This document shows positions 8,546 to 17,429 of a DNA stretch of 64,000 nucleotides, piece after piece. The stretch's first letter is position 1, and every line of letters begins with the position of its first letter. The DNA comes from Fibrobacterota bacterium (GTDB lineage: Bacteria > Fibrobacterota > Fibrobacteria > UBA5070): assembly GCA_016715065.1 (NCBI GenBank), contig JADKBN010000031.1:434001-498000 (forward strand). Reading direction: 5' to 3'. A program made the translations under genes and the position numbers. Below the pieces are notes generated by a model. It did not search any database. It was not told the origin of the DNA and was given only the letters and a program-made list of their open reading frames with translations.

Positions 8546-8572
8546 CTCCCCCGCAGGAAGCTGCGGGGGGAG
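8546..8572. terminator. Hairpin terminator between convergent gmd and rtcB
   Basis: CTCCCCCGCAG (8546-8556) pairs with CTGCGGGGGGAG (8561-8572) around a GAAG tetraloop, with one extra G in the right arm. It lies between two convergent stop codons. There is no clear U-tract. Confidence 0.5.
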
Positions 8573-8586
8573 TGGTCGGAGGAGGT

Positions 8587-9820
8587 TCACCCCTTCACGC
8601 AGAGCACCTGCCGCAGGGTGTGCACGATCTCCACCAGATCCTTCTGAGCCTCCATGACCGCGTCGATGTCCTTGTAGGCGCCGGGGGTCTCGTCGATCAC
8701 ATCCAGATCCTTCCGGCATTCGATGCCTTCGGTGCTCCTTTGGTGATCTGCCAAGGTAAAGCGGCGCTTGGCCTCGGTGCGGCTCATGGCGCGTCCAGCC
8801 CCGTGCGAGCTGGAGCAGAAACTGTCTGCGTTGCCCTTGCCGCGCACGATGTACGAGCGTGCTCCCATGGATCCGGGGATGATGCCCATCTCGCCTTCGC
8901 GGGCGCGCACCGCCCCCTTGCGGGTGACCCAGACGTCCTTCCCGAAATGGTGTTCGCGATCCACGTAGTTGTGGTGGCAGTTGACCGCGTCGAGATTCGT
9001 CTGGAAGGCAGGCAATCCCGGAAGCGATCGAAGAGCACCCAATACGGATTGCATCATCAGTTCGCGGTTGGTCATGGCGTAGGATTGCGCCCACTTCAGG
9101 GCCTTCACGTAGCTTCCGAAATGCTCGGAGCCTTCGGGCAGGTAGGCCAATTCGGAATCGGGAAGATGGATGTGCCACCGTTCCATTTCGCGCTTGGCCT
9201 TCTGGATGAAGTAGGTGCCGACCTTGTTGCCGACGCCGCGCGAACCCGAGTGCAGCATGATCCACACGGCGTCTTCCTTGTCCAGGCAGACCTCGATGAA
9301 GTGGTTGCCCGTTCCAAGAGTTCCCAAGTGGTTGGCCGCGTTCGACTCTCCCAGTTTGGGGTGCTTTTCACGCAGTTGGTCGAAGGCGGGCTTCAATGCC
9401 GCCCAGGCGTTCTCGACAGATTTCGGTAGATCATGCCAGGCGCCGCGATCGTTGCGTCCGCCGTTGTCGGTGCGTCCGTGGGGCACGGCCTTTTCGATCG
9501 CGGCGCGCACGAAACCGAGGGAATCGGGAAGATCGCTCGCATTGAGCGTGGTGCGCACGGCCATCATGCCGCAGCCGATATCCACACCCACCGCGGCGGG
9601 AATGATCACGTCGGCGGTGGGGATCACGGAGCCCACCGTGGCTCCCTTGCCGGCGTGGACATCGGGCATGATGGCCACCCACTTGTGGATGAAAGGAAGG
9701 CCGGCGACATTCTGCACTTGGCGACGCGCCTCGTCTTCGAAGGCGACGCCTTGGGTCCAGGCCTTGACGAGCCCGCCTTGGGCTCCGGGGAAAATTTCGG
9801 GATTGGTGTTCGGTGTTCAT
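8587..9820 (-). CDS. rtcB: RNA-splicing ligase RtcB, with an apparent frameshift near the start
   Basis: RtcB joins 2',3'-cyclic phosphate and 5'-OH RNA ends using GTP and Mn. Family motifs run the full length: MPDVHAGKGATVG, GVDIGCGM (with the metal-binding Cys), GTGNHF, HNYV, SHGAGRAMSR (guanylylated His region) and the C-terminal TLRQVLCVKG. The continuous frame reaches back only to a stop at 9817-9819, with GTG 9717 as its only usual start. That GTG would drop about 30 residues, although conserved sequence (AWTQGVAFEDEARRQ) continues upstream of it. An ATG at 9820 in the neighbouring frame joins this sequence if one base is removed from the GGGGAAAA run at 9787-9794. Either the assembly has one extra base or the N-terminus is damaged. 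It is divergent from rtcR. Confidence 0.9.
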
Positions 9821-10068
9821 GGGTTCTGGGTGCGATGGATGATGGAGCGGAAGGGGGCGGACCGCACGTCGGAGCGAGGCCGGGAGCGCTCGCCCACCCC
9901 ATTCGCGGAAGCCATGGCCCTTCAGGCCGCGATGATTCATTGCCCCTGCCCGGCCGGGGCCATGGGTCACCGCACGCGGCCGGGCGTTTCCGGCTCCGCA
10001 GTGCCGTCAGGTGCGGACGCCAATCGTTTTCCGGTGCTCTTCCTTTTAGCTGCTCCAGACTAAATGAA
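9821..10068 (-). other. Long GC-rich leader between the rtcB start and its candidate sigma-54 promoter
   Basis: About 250 nt separate the predicted transcription start (near 10069) from the rtcB ATG. The segment holds several short GC-rich inverted repeats (for example around 9949-9965) but no recognisable tRNA, Y RNA or protein gene. Some rtcBA operons in other bacteria carry Y-RNA-type genes in this place; I could not identify one here. Confidence 0.3.
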
Positions 10069-10078
10069 GGACATCAAT

Positions 10079-10093
10079 TGCGAGGGCGTGCCA
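10079..10093 (-). promoter_or_regulatory. Candidate sigma-54 (-24/-12) promoter for rtcB
   Basis: On the minus strand a perfect TGGCACG (10093 to 10087) is followed by CCC and TCGCA (10083 to 10079). The sigma-54 consensus is TGGCACG, four bases, TTGCA. The -24 element is perfect and the -12 differs at one base, but the spacer is one base short. RtcR binding sites would lie further upstream, towards rtcR. A missing C in the CCC run would restore the exact spacing. Confidence 0.4.
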
Positions 10094-10183
10094 ATCCGCC
10101 CAGACGCAACGCATTCCGCGAATCCTGGTGGCCAACTTGGCGAGTTTGGAAGAAATACAGATAGAACCTATCCTATAGGATAT

Positions 10184-11773
10184 ATGAAGGCGAAATCTTC
10201 CAAAGGAGTCGTGGGCATCGGGATCCTGGGCAATGTCCTGGACCAGGGATTTGCGAGTCGGCGCTGGGATCGGTGGCGGCCCACGGTGGACCTGGCCCGC
10301 CAGGAATCGCTGGGGCTGACCCGGTACCATCTGCTGGCGCAGAATCGGTTCGCCAACCTCGCGGGATTGGTCGCTTCCGACATGCGAAAGCTGAATCCGG
10401 AACTGGAAGTGGTGCTGGAAACGCTGCCGGATCATGACGCCTGGGATTTCGAAGCGGTCTACTCGGTGCTTTTTGACATCTCCCGGAAACTGCCGTTGGA
10501 TGCCACCAGGGACGAAATCCTGGTGCATATCACCACGGGAAGCCACGTCCACCAGATCTGTCTGTTTTTGCTTACGGAGGCCCGGTTCTTTCCGGGGCGC
10601 CTCCTGCAGTCCAGTCCACCGGAAGGCGAAGACCGGTCCCTGCCGGGTCGGGTTTCCGTGATCGATCTGGATCTGTCCCGCTACGACCGCATCGCCAAGC
10701 GATTCCGCGAGGACATGCGCGATCGCCGCGATTTTCTGAAAGATGGAATCACCACACGCGATCCGGTCTTCAACCAGCTCATCGAGCGCATCGAGGTGGT
10801 GGCCTTGCGTTCGCGGGATCCCATTCTCCTCGGTGGCCTGACAGGATCTGGCAAATCCAAGCTGGCTCGCCGCATCCACGAGCTGCGCCGCATGCGCGGG
10901 GTGGTGCAGGGAGAGTTCGTGGCGGTCAACTGCGCGACGCTGGCCGGCGAGGGAGCGATGTCGGCGCTGTTCGGGCATGTGAAGGGAGCTTTCACGGGAG
11001 CCGCTGCCGATCGCGCGGGGTATTTGCGCGCCGCGCACGGAGGCACGCTCTTTCTGGATGAGATCGGGGAGCTTGGCCTGGAAGAGCAGGCCATGTTGCT
11101 TTTGGCGCTGGAAGAAAAACGATTCCGGCCGGTGGGGGCCGATCGCGAGGTGGAGAGCGATTTTCTGCTGATCGCGGGATCGCACAAGGATCTTTCGCTC
11201 GAAGTTTCCCAAGGGAACTTCCGCGAAGATCTGTTGAGTCGCATCCAGCTATGGACCTTCGCGTTGCCGGGGTTGGCGGACCGCCCCAAGGACCTGGAAC
11301 CCAATCTGGACTTCGAGCTCGAGCGGCTGCGCGAGCGCGAAGGCAAGCAGGTGTCCATCACCCGCGAGGCCCGGACGCGCTTTTTGGAATGGGGGACATC
11401 TTCGCAAGCCCTGTGGCGAGGAAATTTTCGGGATTTGTCGTCGGCCGTGACGCGCATGGCCATTCTGGGCGACGGACGGATCGGAAGCCAACAGGTGACG
11501 GAAGAGATCGAACGTTTGGTGCGTTCGTGGGAACGTGGAGGAGTGTCCTCAGCGGGAATCGATCTGCCCCCGGCATTGGGGCCCCTGGATGATTTCGATC
11601 GAGTGCAACTGGCCCATGTCCTGGCTGTTTGCCGGCAAAGCGCCAGTCTGGCGCAAGCAGGACGGAAATTGTTCGCCGTCAGCCGCGAGCGGAAAGAATC
11701 TGGAAACGACTCGGATCGGTTGCGCAAGTACCTCGGGCGTTTCGGTTTGGATTGGGCTTCCTCAAAGGCCTGA
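10184..11773 (+). CDS. rtcR: RtcR, CARF-domain sigma-54-dependent transcriptional activator
   Basis: The product is 529 aa (E. coli RtcR is about the same length). The ATG at 10184 has AGGAT just upstream and directly starts the conserved N-terminus. The N-terminal ~180 residues are the RtcR regulatory (CARF-type) domain. An AAA+ sigma-54 interaction domain follows with Walker A GLTGSGKS near residue 219, GAFTGA (the loop that contacts sigma-54) near 268, and Walker B TLFLDEIGE. The C-terminus is a helix-turn-helix region. RtcR activates the divergent rtcB in response to RNA damage signals in studied bacteria, and here the divergent arrangement and a candidate -24/-12 element fit that. Its partner rpoN is at 60366-61856. 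Confidence 0.95.
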   Translation: MKAKSSKGVVGIGILGNVLDQGFASRRWDRWRPTVDLARQESLGLTRYHLLAQNRFANLAGLVASDMRKLNPELEVVLETLPDHDAWDFEAVYSVLFDISRKLPLDATRDEILVHITTGSHVHQICLFLLTEARFFPGRLLQSSPPEGEDRSLPGRVSVIDLDLSRYDRIAKRFREDMRDRRDFLKDGITTRDPVFNQLIERIEVVALRSRDPILLGGLTGSGKSKLARRIHELRRMRGVVQGEFVAVNCATLAGEGAMSALFGHVKGAFTGAAADRAGYLRAAHGGTLFLDEIGELGLEEQAMLLLALEEKRFRPVGADREVESDFLLIAGSHKDLSLEVSQGNFREDLLSRIQLWTFALPGLADRPKDLEPNLDFELERLREREGKQVSITREARTRFLEWGTSSQALWRGNFRDLSSAVTRMAILGDGRIGSQQVTEEIERLVRSWERGGVSSAGIDLPPALGPLDDFDRVQLAHVLAVCRQSASLAQAGRKLFAVSRERKESGNDSDRLRKYLGRFGLDWASSKA

Positions 11774-11800
11774 TCGGGTCGTTTGAGGTATCTTGCCTCG

Positions 11801-12469
11801 ATGAGCGATCAGGACAATTCTTCGGAGCCGGTGAAAGCGGTTGTCTTCGACTTCGATGGTACGCTCGCAGACACCTTGCCGCGTACGCTGCGCTTGTTTC
11901 CCGTCTTGGCTCGCGAATTCAAGTTTCGGTCTGCCTCGCCGGAAGAGCTGGAATCCCTGCGATCCCTTGGTGCTAGGGAAATCCTTGCACGACTGGGAAT
12001 TTCCTGGTGGAAAGCGCCCTTGGTGCTGTGGCGTGCTCGGAATTTGTTGGCCCGTGATCAAGAACCCATCGAGCCATTTCCTGGCGTGGTGGACTTGTTG
12101 CGGGAGTTGGATGCCCGTGGGGTGGAATGGGGGATTTTGACCACCAATGGTTGGGATTTGGTGCGGTCCACGCTTCGTGCGTGGGGGGCACCCGAGCCGG
12201 GGTGGTTGGAGGCCGGAGTGAGTTTGGCTGGCAAGGCGCGCAGGCTGCGGAGATTGGCCAGCCGGTTCGAGGTCGCACCTGAACAACTTTTGCTGGTGGG
12301 AGACGAAGTGCGCGATGTGGAAGCCGCCCGCCGATCAGGTGCGGGAATGGCCGCCGTCACCTGGGGGTACAACACCCGTGAAGCGCTGGAGGGTGCCAAC
12401 GCTGCCTGCCTTTGCGATACGATCGAACAATTGCGCGCGACGATGATCCGAACGGAACCAACGCTCTGA
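11801..12469 (+). CDS. HAD-superfamily phosphatase (phosphoglycolate phosphatase-like)
   Basis: The product is 222 aa from the ATG at 11801 (an in-frame TTG lies 18 bases earlier). The HAD motifs are DFDGTLADT (nucleophile and acid Asp), LTTNG (motif II), a lysine in the following segment and VGDEVRDVEAARR (motif IV). A helical cap lies between motifs I and II, as in Gph/PpaX enzymes. It follows rtcR by 27 bases and precedes the M20 peptidase by 17. The substrate cannot be told from sequence. Confidence 0.85.
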   Translation: MSDQDNSSEPVKAVVFDFDGTLADTLPRTLRLFPVLAREFKFRSASPEELESLRSLGAREILARLGISWWKAPLVLWRARNLLARDQEPIEPFPGVVDLLRELDARGVEWGILTTNGWDLVRSTLRAWGAPEPGWLEAGVSLAGKARRLRRLASRFEVAPEQLLLVGDEVRDVEAARRSGAGMAAVTWGYNTREALEGANAACLCDTIEQLRATMIRTEPTL

Positions 12470-12486
12470 ACCTACCTTGGCGGCGT

Positions 12487-13881
12487 ATGGACCAAGCATC
12501 GCTTCTGGAAATTTGTGGCGCCGAGTTTTCCGAGACCGTTCGACGTTTGTCGGATCTGGTGGCCATTCCTTCGTGTTCGTTTTCCGGCTACGATCCGATG
12601 GAACTGGAAAAATCAGCCGAAGCCGTGCGCCAGTGGCTTTCGGACATCGGCATGCCGCAGGTGGAAATCCTGCGCAAGCCAGGTGTGGCGCCGTACGTGG
12701 TGGCGCGCGATCATCGGGCCGGACCGGACAAACCGACACTGCTCCTGTACGCCCATCATGATGTCCAACCGCCAATGCGGGAATCGGTGTGGGTTTCTCC
12801 GGCGTTCACTCCGACGCAACGCGATGGCCGATTGTATGGACGGGGCTCCGCCGACGACAAGGCGGGAATCGCTCTGCATGCGGCATCGATCGCCGCGTGG
12901 TATCGGTTCCAGGGAGGCCTGCCTGTGAACGTGACCGTTCTGATCGAAGGCGAGGAGGAGATCGGCTCCGACCATTTGGAAGAGTTCCTGTCCGAGCACG
13001 GAAAGCTCTTGGCGGCCGATGCCGTGGTGATCGCCGATCTGGCCAACTACGACACAGGGATCCCTTCGCTGACGGTGTCGCTGCGCGGATTGGTCGCGGT
13101 GGAACTCGAGCTTCGCGCCTTGGAACGACCGTTGCACTCCGGAGTGTGGGGCGGGGTGGTCCCCGATGTGCTCCAAGCCTTCTGTCGGATTTTGTCGTCA
13201 CTTTCCAAGGAAGACGGCGGCATCGCCATCGAAGGGATCGAAGAAGGGATCGAGCCCGCCAACGAACGCGAACTTCGGGACTGGGCGAGCCTGCCGTACG
13301 ATCGCACTCGCTTCGCCGAGCAGGCGGGAATGCCTGTGGAACTCGCGCCTCGGGATGTGGTGGAGCTGGGGCGCAGGCTTTGGCGCAAGCCCGCGCTTTC
13401 CATCAACGGTCTCCAGGCTGGCACGGAAGGGAAGACAGGAAATGTCCTGATGGATCGTGCCTGGGCCAGGGTGGGAATCCGGATCGTGCCGGGGATGGAT
13501 CCGCAGCGCACGATGGATCTTCTGAAGCGACACCTGATGGAGCGAGTGCCGGCGGGGATGAAGTTGGAAATTCACGAGGAAAGTCTGGCCCCATCGTGGG
13601 GGACTTCCACCGACCATCCGCTGTTCGCCATCGCACGCGAAAGTCTGGAAGCCGGGTACGGCTGCCCGGCGGTGGAAGTCGGGTGCGGTGCGAGCATTCC
13701 TTTCGTGGAGTCGGTGACCGCGGCCTTGGGCGGTGTGCCCGCGTTGCTGGTGGGCGTGGAAGACCCCTGGTGCAATGCGCATTCGGAAAACGAATCCGTC
13801 CATCTGGGGGATCTGCTGAAGGCGATCGGGAGCCAAGCGATCTTGTTCGGAAGGCTGGGCGAGGCGGGGTTGGCGCGATGA
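12487..13881 (+). CDS. M20-family metallopeptidase (dipeptidase-like)
   Basis: The product is 464 aa from the ATG at 12487; the open frame extends to 12412 but overlaps the previous gene. Two-zinc M20 signatures are present: AHHDVQP with its metal His and Asp, GRGSADDKAG with the bridging Asp, and EGEEEIGS with the general-base Glu pair. The central segment with LERPLHSGVWGG is the dimerisation domain seen in M20 dipeptidases of the PepV/CNDP group. The likely role is hydrolysis of dipeptides or small peptides in the cytoplasm. There is no signal peptide and no strong Shine-Dalgarno. Its stop overlaps the next ATG by four bases, so the two genes are probably cotranscribed. Confidence 0.9.
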   Translation: MDQASLLEICGAEFSETVRRLSDLVAIPSCSFSGYDPMELEKSAEAVRQWLSDIGMPQVEILRKPGVAPYVVARDHRAGPDKPTLLLYAHHDVQPPMRESVWVSPAFTPTQRDGRLYGRGSADDKAGIALHAASIAAWYRFQGGLPVNVTVLIEGEEEIGSDHLEEFLSEHGKLLAADAVVIADLANYDTGIPSLTVSLRGLVAVELELRALERPLHSGVWGGVVPDVLQAFCRILSSLSKEDGGIAIEGIEEGIEPANERELRDWASLPYDRTRFAEQAGMPVELAPRDVVELGRRLWRKPALSINGLQAGTEGKTGNVLMDRAWARVGIRIVPGMDPQRTMDLLKRHLMERVPAGMKLEIHEESLAPSWGTSTDHPLFAIARESLEAGYGCPAVEVGCGASIPFVESVTAALGGVPALLVGVEDPWCNAHSENESVHLGDLLKAIGSQAILFGRLGEAGLAR

Positions 13882-15451
13882 TCGGAGCGACACTTCCACT
13901 CCTTGCGCTGGCTGCCTCCAGCCAGGTTTCTTATCCAGACAAATTGGATCTGCCAGACCAACCACAGGTTCGTGCCACGCTCGGTCGGATCTCCACGCGA
14001 TCGGGATTGCCGCTTCCGCGCCAGGGTTGGCCTCTTTCTTGCATGGAGGTTCGACAATTTCTGAACCGAGCGATTGCGAAGGATTCGGCCGTCCTGACTA
14101 AGGCGGATTCCGCCGAACTCGCGGATCTGATCCAGGGGCCGTTGGAATTGGAGCGCTGGACCGGATCCGGGCCTTCCCTGCTGGCGGTCAATTTGAAAGC
14201 CTCGGGCGAGTGGACTGCGATGGATTCGGGCCGCGGGGGAAATGAGCGGAAAGGAAGCATCGGAGGCCGTTTCTACGGAATGGTCGGCGGAGAGCTCTTC
14301 TATCAATCCGATGCCTCGATCTTCACGCGCTGGTCCGACGAATTCCGTTACTGGGATCGCTACGCGGTGGCTGATGGCGAGCCTTCCGGAGTGCCCTTCG
14401 ACGATCCGAGCGAAGACGGCAAATACAAGAGCAACACCGGCGCAAGGTATACGGCTTGGGCGCAGTGGTCCAGGGATTGGATCTCCCTGAAGTACGGACG
14501 GGATCGCGTGCAACACGGGCCAGGAGAATGGACGGGTCTTACCACTCGGCTTGCCACGCCACCTTACCAGATGCTCGATGCGAGGTTGTTCCCATTCCCG
14601 TGGCTGTCCGTCCAGGCGAGTGTTCTGGAAGCCAGGCCGGGCGAGGTCGCCGGGGGAATTTCCTTTTCGGGGGACCAACGCAAGTGGGCCCATGTCCACC
14701 GTTTTGAATTCCAGCCAGGATGGGCCTTGGCACTGGGGTTCCAGAATCAGGTCTTGTACAAGGATTCGGGAGGCGTGAACCCAGCCTACCTGCTGCCTTT
14801 GGTGCCGATCTTCTTCTCACAGGATCTCACGGGAAATCGCGACAATTCGGCGATGCAGTTTGATGCATCCTGGGCAAGTCCTTGGAGGTTTCGTCTTTGG
14901 GGTGGACTCCTGGTGGATGACCTCAACAGTATGACGGATATCACCGGCGACAATTGGCTGAATCGGTGGGGGGGGCTGCTCGGTGGGCAGTGGATCGTTC
15001 CTTCGAAATCGATCGATGCCGATCTTGCCATCGAGTATTCGACGGTCAGACCTTGGACCTACACAGGTGGCCGGGAAGAGGCCTTCACCTTCGCTCATTA
15101 CGGTCTGCCGATGGGTTCCGAGCTGGGGCCGGACTCTCGAACTCTCCACGTGCGAGGAACTTGGCGTCCAAAGCCTCGCCTGGAAATCGGACTCGGGGGA
15201 GCATTTCGGTGGAAAGGTCTGGAGGACTGGGCGGAATTGGGCAGAGGGTATTTCAACCAGGGGATGCGTCCGAGTCGACGACGCAGGGTGGAAACGTCAG
15301 AACTGAACGCGAGACCAAGCTGGACGTGCGCTGGCAGGTCCAGCGATGTTTTGAGTTGAGTGTACTAGCCAATTGGAACACCACCAATAATCTTTCAGCC
15401 CAGAATCATCGAGGATGGCGATTGGGGACTCTCGGAAAATTTGATTGGTAG
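13878..15451 (+). CDS. Wzi-like outer-membrane beta-barrel protein, apparently frameshifted near the 3' end
   Basis: The start ATG at 13878 overlaps the peptidase stop (ATGA). A short signal peptide (to about residue 18) is followed by a beta-rich region with many alternating aromatic strands, similar in style to capsule-assembly Wzi proteins and to the protein at 37213-38667. The first frame ends at 15359 (493 aa) in an Arg-rich tail unlike a barrel. The -1 frame continues from about 15262 to 15451 and ends in strands finishing GTLGKFDW, a good barrel C-terminus with terminal aromatic residue. One additional G in the GGGG at 15260-15263 would join the two into about 523 aa. Wzi binds capsule at the surface; this role is inferred. 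Confidence 0.7.
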
Positions 15452-15558
15452 ATCCCTGTTCTGTGCTCGTTGGATGGAAGCGTGGAGGTCGCGGTGAATG
15501 GCTCCGATTCCCATCTGTTGTTGACACTCAGGACTTGCGGATCCAGCTTTGAGGGGTT

Positions 15559-16329
15559 ATGAAGGCAGTCATCCTTGCCGGAGGGATGGGAACTCGGATT
15601 TCCGAGGAGACCTCCGCGCGTCCGAAACCCATGATCGAGGTCGGTGGAAAGCCAATCCTTTGGCATATCCTCAAGATCTATTCCGCCCACGGAATCAATG
15701 ATTTCGTGATCTGTCTTGGGTACAAAAGCTATGTGATCAAGGAGTATTTCGCCAACTACTTCCTCCACATGTCCGATGTGACGTTTGATATGTCGGAAAA
15801 CCGGATGGAAGTGCACCAGAAGCACGCCGAACCTTGGAAGATCACGCTGGTGGACACCGGCGAAAAGACCATGACCGGCGGGCGCATCAAGCGAATCCGC
15901 GAGTATGTGCAGGATGACGACGCATTCTGTCTGACGTATGGCGACGGGGTGGCCAACGTCGACATCAAGAAGCTCGTGGAATTCCATCGCGCCCATGGCT
16001 CGCTTGCGACGTTGACCGGAGTCCAACCGCCAGGCCGCTTCGGTGCCCTAGGCTTGCGAGGCAGTTCCATTTCGGCGTTCCAGGAAAAGCCCACGGGTGA
16101 TGGCGCCTGGATCAATGGCGGTTTTTTCGTGTGTTCCCCCAAGGTGATCGATCGGATTTCCGACGACACCACGGTGTGGGAGCGCGAGCCCATGGAAAGT
16201 CTTGCCAAGGACGGGCAGATTCACGCCTACCTCCATGAAGGATTCTGGCAACCCATGGATACCTTGCGAGACAAGGTCCTGCTGGAAGAACTTTGGCAGT
16301 CCGGAGAAGCTCCCTGGAAGATCTGGTGA
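15559..16329 (+). CDS. rfbF: Glucose-1-phosphate cytidylyltransferase
   Basis: The product is 256 aa, the usual length. It makes CDP-glucose from glucose-1-phosphate and CTP, the entry to CDP-3,6-dideoxyhexoses. The nucleotidyltransferase signature LAGGMGTRISEETSARPKPM opens the protein, and the family features LTYGDGVANVD and WINGGFFV follow. GAGGGG (15551-15556) precedes the ATG. The TGATG overlap with rfbG shows tight coupling. It begins the tightly packed run that ends with the aldolase at 23155, so a promoter is expected in 15452-15558. Confidence 0.96.
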   Translation: MKAVILAGGMGTRISEETSARPKPMIEVGGKPILWHILKIYSAHGINDFVICLGYKSYVIKEYFANYFLHMSDVTFDMSENRMEVHQKHAEPWKITLVDTGEKTMTGGRIKRIREYVQDDDAFCLTYGDGVANVDIKKLVEFHRAHGSLATLTGVQPPGRFGALGLRGSSISAFQEKPTGDGAWINGGFFVCSPKVIDRISDDTTVWEREPMESLAKDGQIHAYLHEGFWQPMDTLRDKVLLEELWQSGEAPWKIW

Positions 16330-17429
16330 TGTACCGGAACGCTTACCACGGGCGCAAGGTTCTGGTGACAGGGCATACGGGATTCAAGGGATCCTGGATG
16401 TCCGAATGGTTGCTGGACTTGGGTGCCGAAGTTGCGGGTTATTCACTTGCGCCCAACACCACCCCCAACCATTTCGATCTGTTGGGTTTGTCCTCACGAA
16501 TGAAGCACATCGAAGGCGATGTGCGTGACGGTGCCGCCCTGGCGCGAGCCGTTGCCGGTTTCCAGCCGGAAATCGTTTTCCACCTCGCAGCTCAGCCCCT
16601 GGTTCGGCTTTCGTATGCCGAACCTGCCATGACCTGGGAAACCAACGTGATGGGCACGGTGAATCTGCTCGAGGCGGTTCGCAGGACCGCATCGGTGAAA
16701 GCCTGCGTCGTGGTCACCAGCGACAAGTGCTACGAAAACCGCGAGTGGCCTTGGGGATATCGCGAAACGGAAGCGATGGGTGGCCACGACCCGTACAGCG
16801 CATCCAAAGGCGCAACGGAACTTGTGGTGGCCAGCTACCGCAGGAGTTTCTTCAAGGATCCCTCCGGATGCCGTCTGGCTTCCGGACGTGCGGGAAATGT
16901 CATCGGTGGCGGCGATTGGTCTGCCGATCGCATTGTGACGGATTTTGTGAAATCGATCCTTTCCGACAAGCCGTTGGCTTTGCGCAACCCCAAGGCGACG
17001 CGTCCCTGGCAACACGTACTGGAGCCCTTGTCCGGGTATCTGGACCTGGGCAGTCAGCTGCTGGAGCCACAGGGATCGCATTTGGCCGACGGTTGGAATT
17101 TCGGTCCCTCGGAAGATTCCGTGGTGCTGGTCCAGGAGCTCGCTCGCATGCTGGTGGGTGCCTGGAAGCGCGGACAGGTGGTGGTGGACACCTCCGGGAA
17201 CCATCCCCACGAGGCGGGGCTGCTCAAACTCGATTGCAGCAAGGCACGGCAAGAACTGGGTTGGCATGGCGTATGGGACGTGGAGGAAACCGTCCGACGC
17301 GTGGTGGCTTGGTACAAGGAACACTCCGAGGGCGGCGACATGACGGCCCGCACTCGCGAACAGATCAAATCGTACAGCGAGGATGCCCGGCGACAAAATT
17401 TGCCATGGGCGACGGAGGAAAAGGCGTGA
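16329..17429 (+). CDS. rfbG: CDP-glucose 4,6-dehydratase
   Basis: The product is 366 aa from the ATG at 16329, overlapping the rfbF stop. It converts CDP-glucose to CDP-4-keto-6-deoxyglucose with bound NAD. Extended-SDR features are the GHTGFKGSW nucleotide motif, HLAAQPLVR, TSDKCYENREW (a signature of this enzyme group) and the catalytic YSASKG. The following gene begins at a GTG that overlaps its stop. The order rfbF-rfbG-rfbH is the same as in Salmonella and Yersinia 3,6-dideoxyhexose loci. Confidence 0.96.
   Translation: MYRNAYHGRKVLVTGHTGFKGSWMSEWLLDLGAEVAGYSLAPNTTPNHFDLLGLSSRMKHIEGDVRDGAALARAVAGFQPEIVFHLAAQPLVRLSYAEPAMTWETNVMGTVNLLEAVRRTASVKACVVVTSDKCYENREWPWGYRETEAMGGHDPYSASKGATELVVASYRRSFFKDPSGCRLASGRAGNVIGGGDWSADRIVTDFVKSILSDKPLALRNPKATRPWQHVLEPLSGYLDLGSQLLEPQGSHLADGWNFGPSEDSVVLVQELARMLVGAWKRGQVVVDTSGNHPHEAGLLKLDCSKARQELGWHGVWDVEETVRRVVAWYKEHSEGGDMTARTREQIKSYSEDARRQNLPWATEEKA

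Noticed and set aside
10184..10730. CARF-type domain as a sign of a CRISPR (type III) system
   Set aside because: The domain belongs to RtcR beside rtcB. No cas gene and no regular repeat-spacer array was seen.
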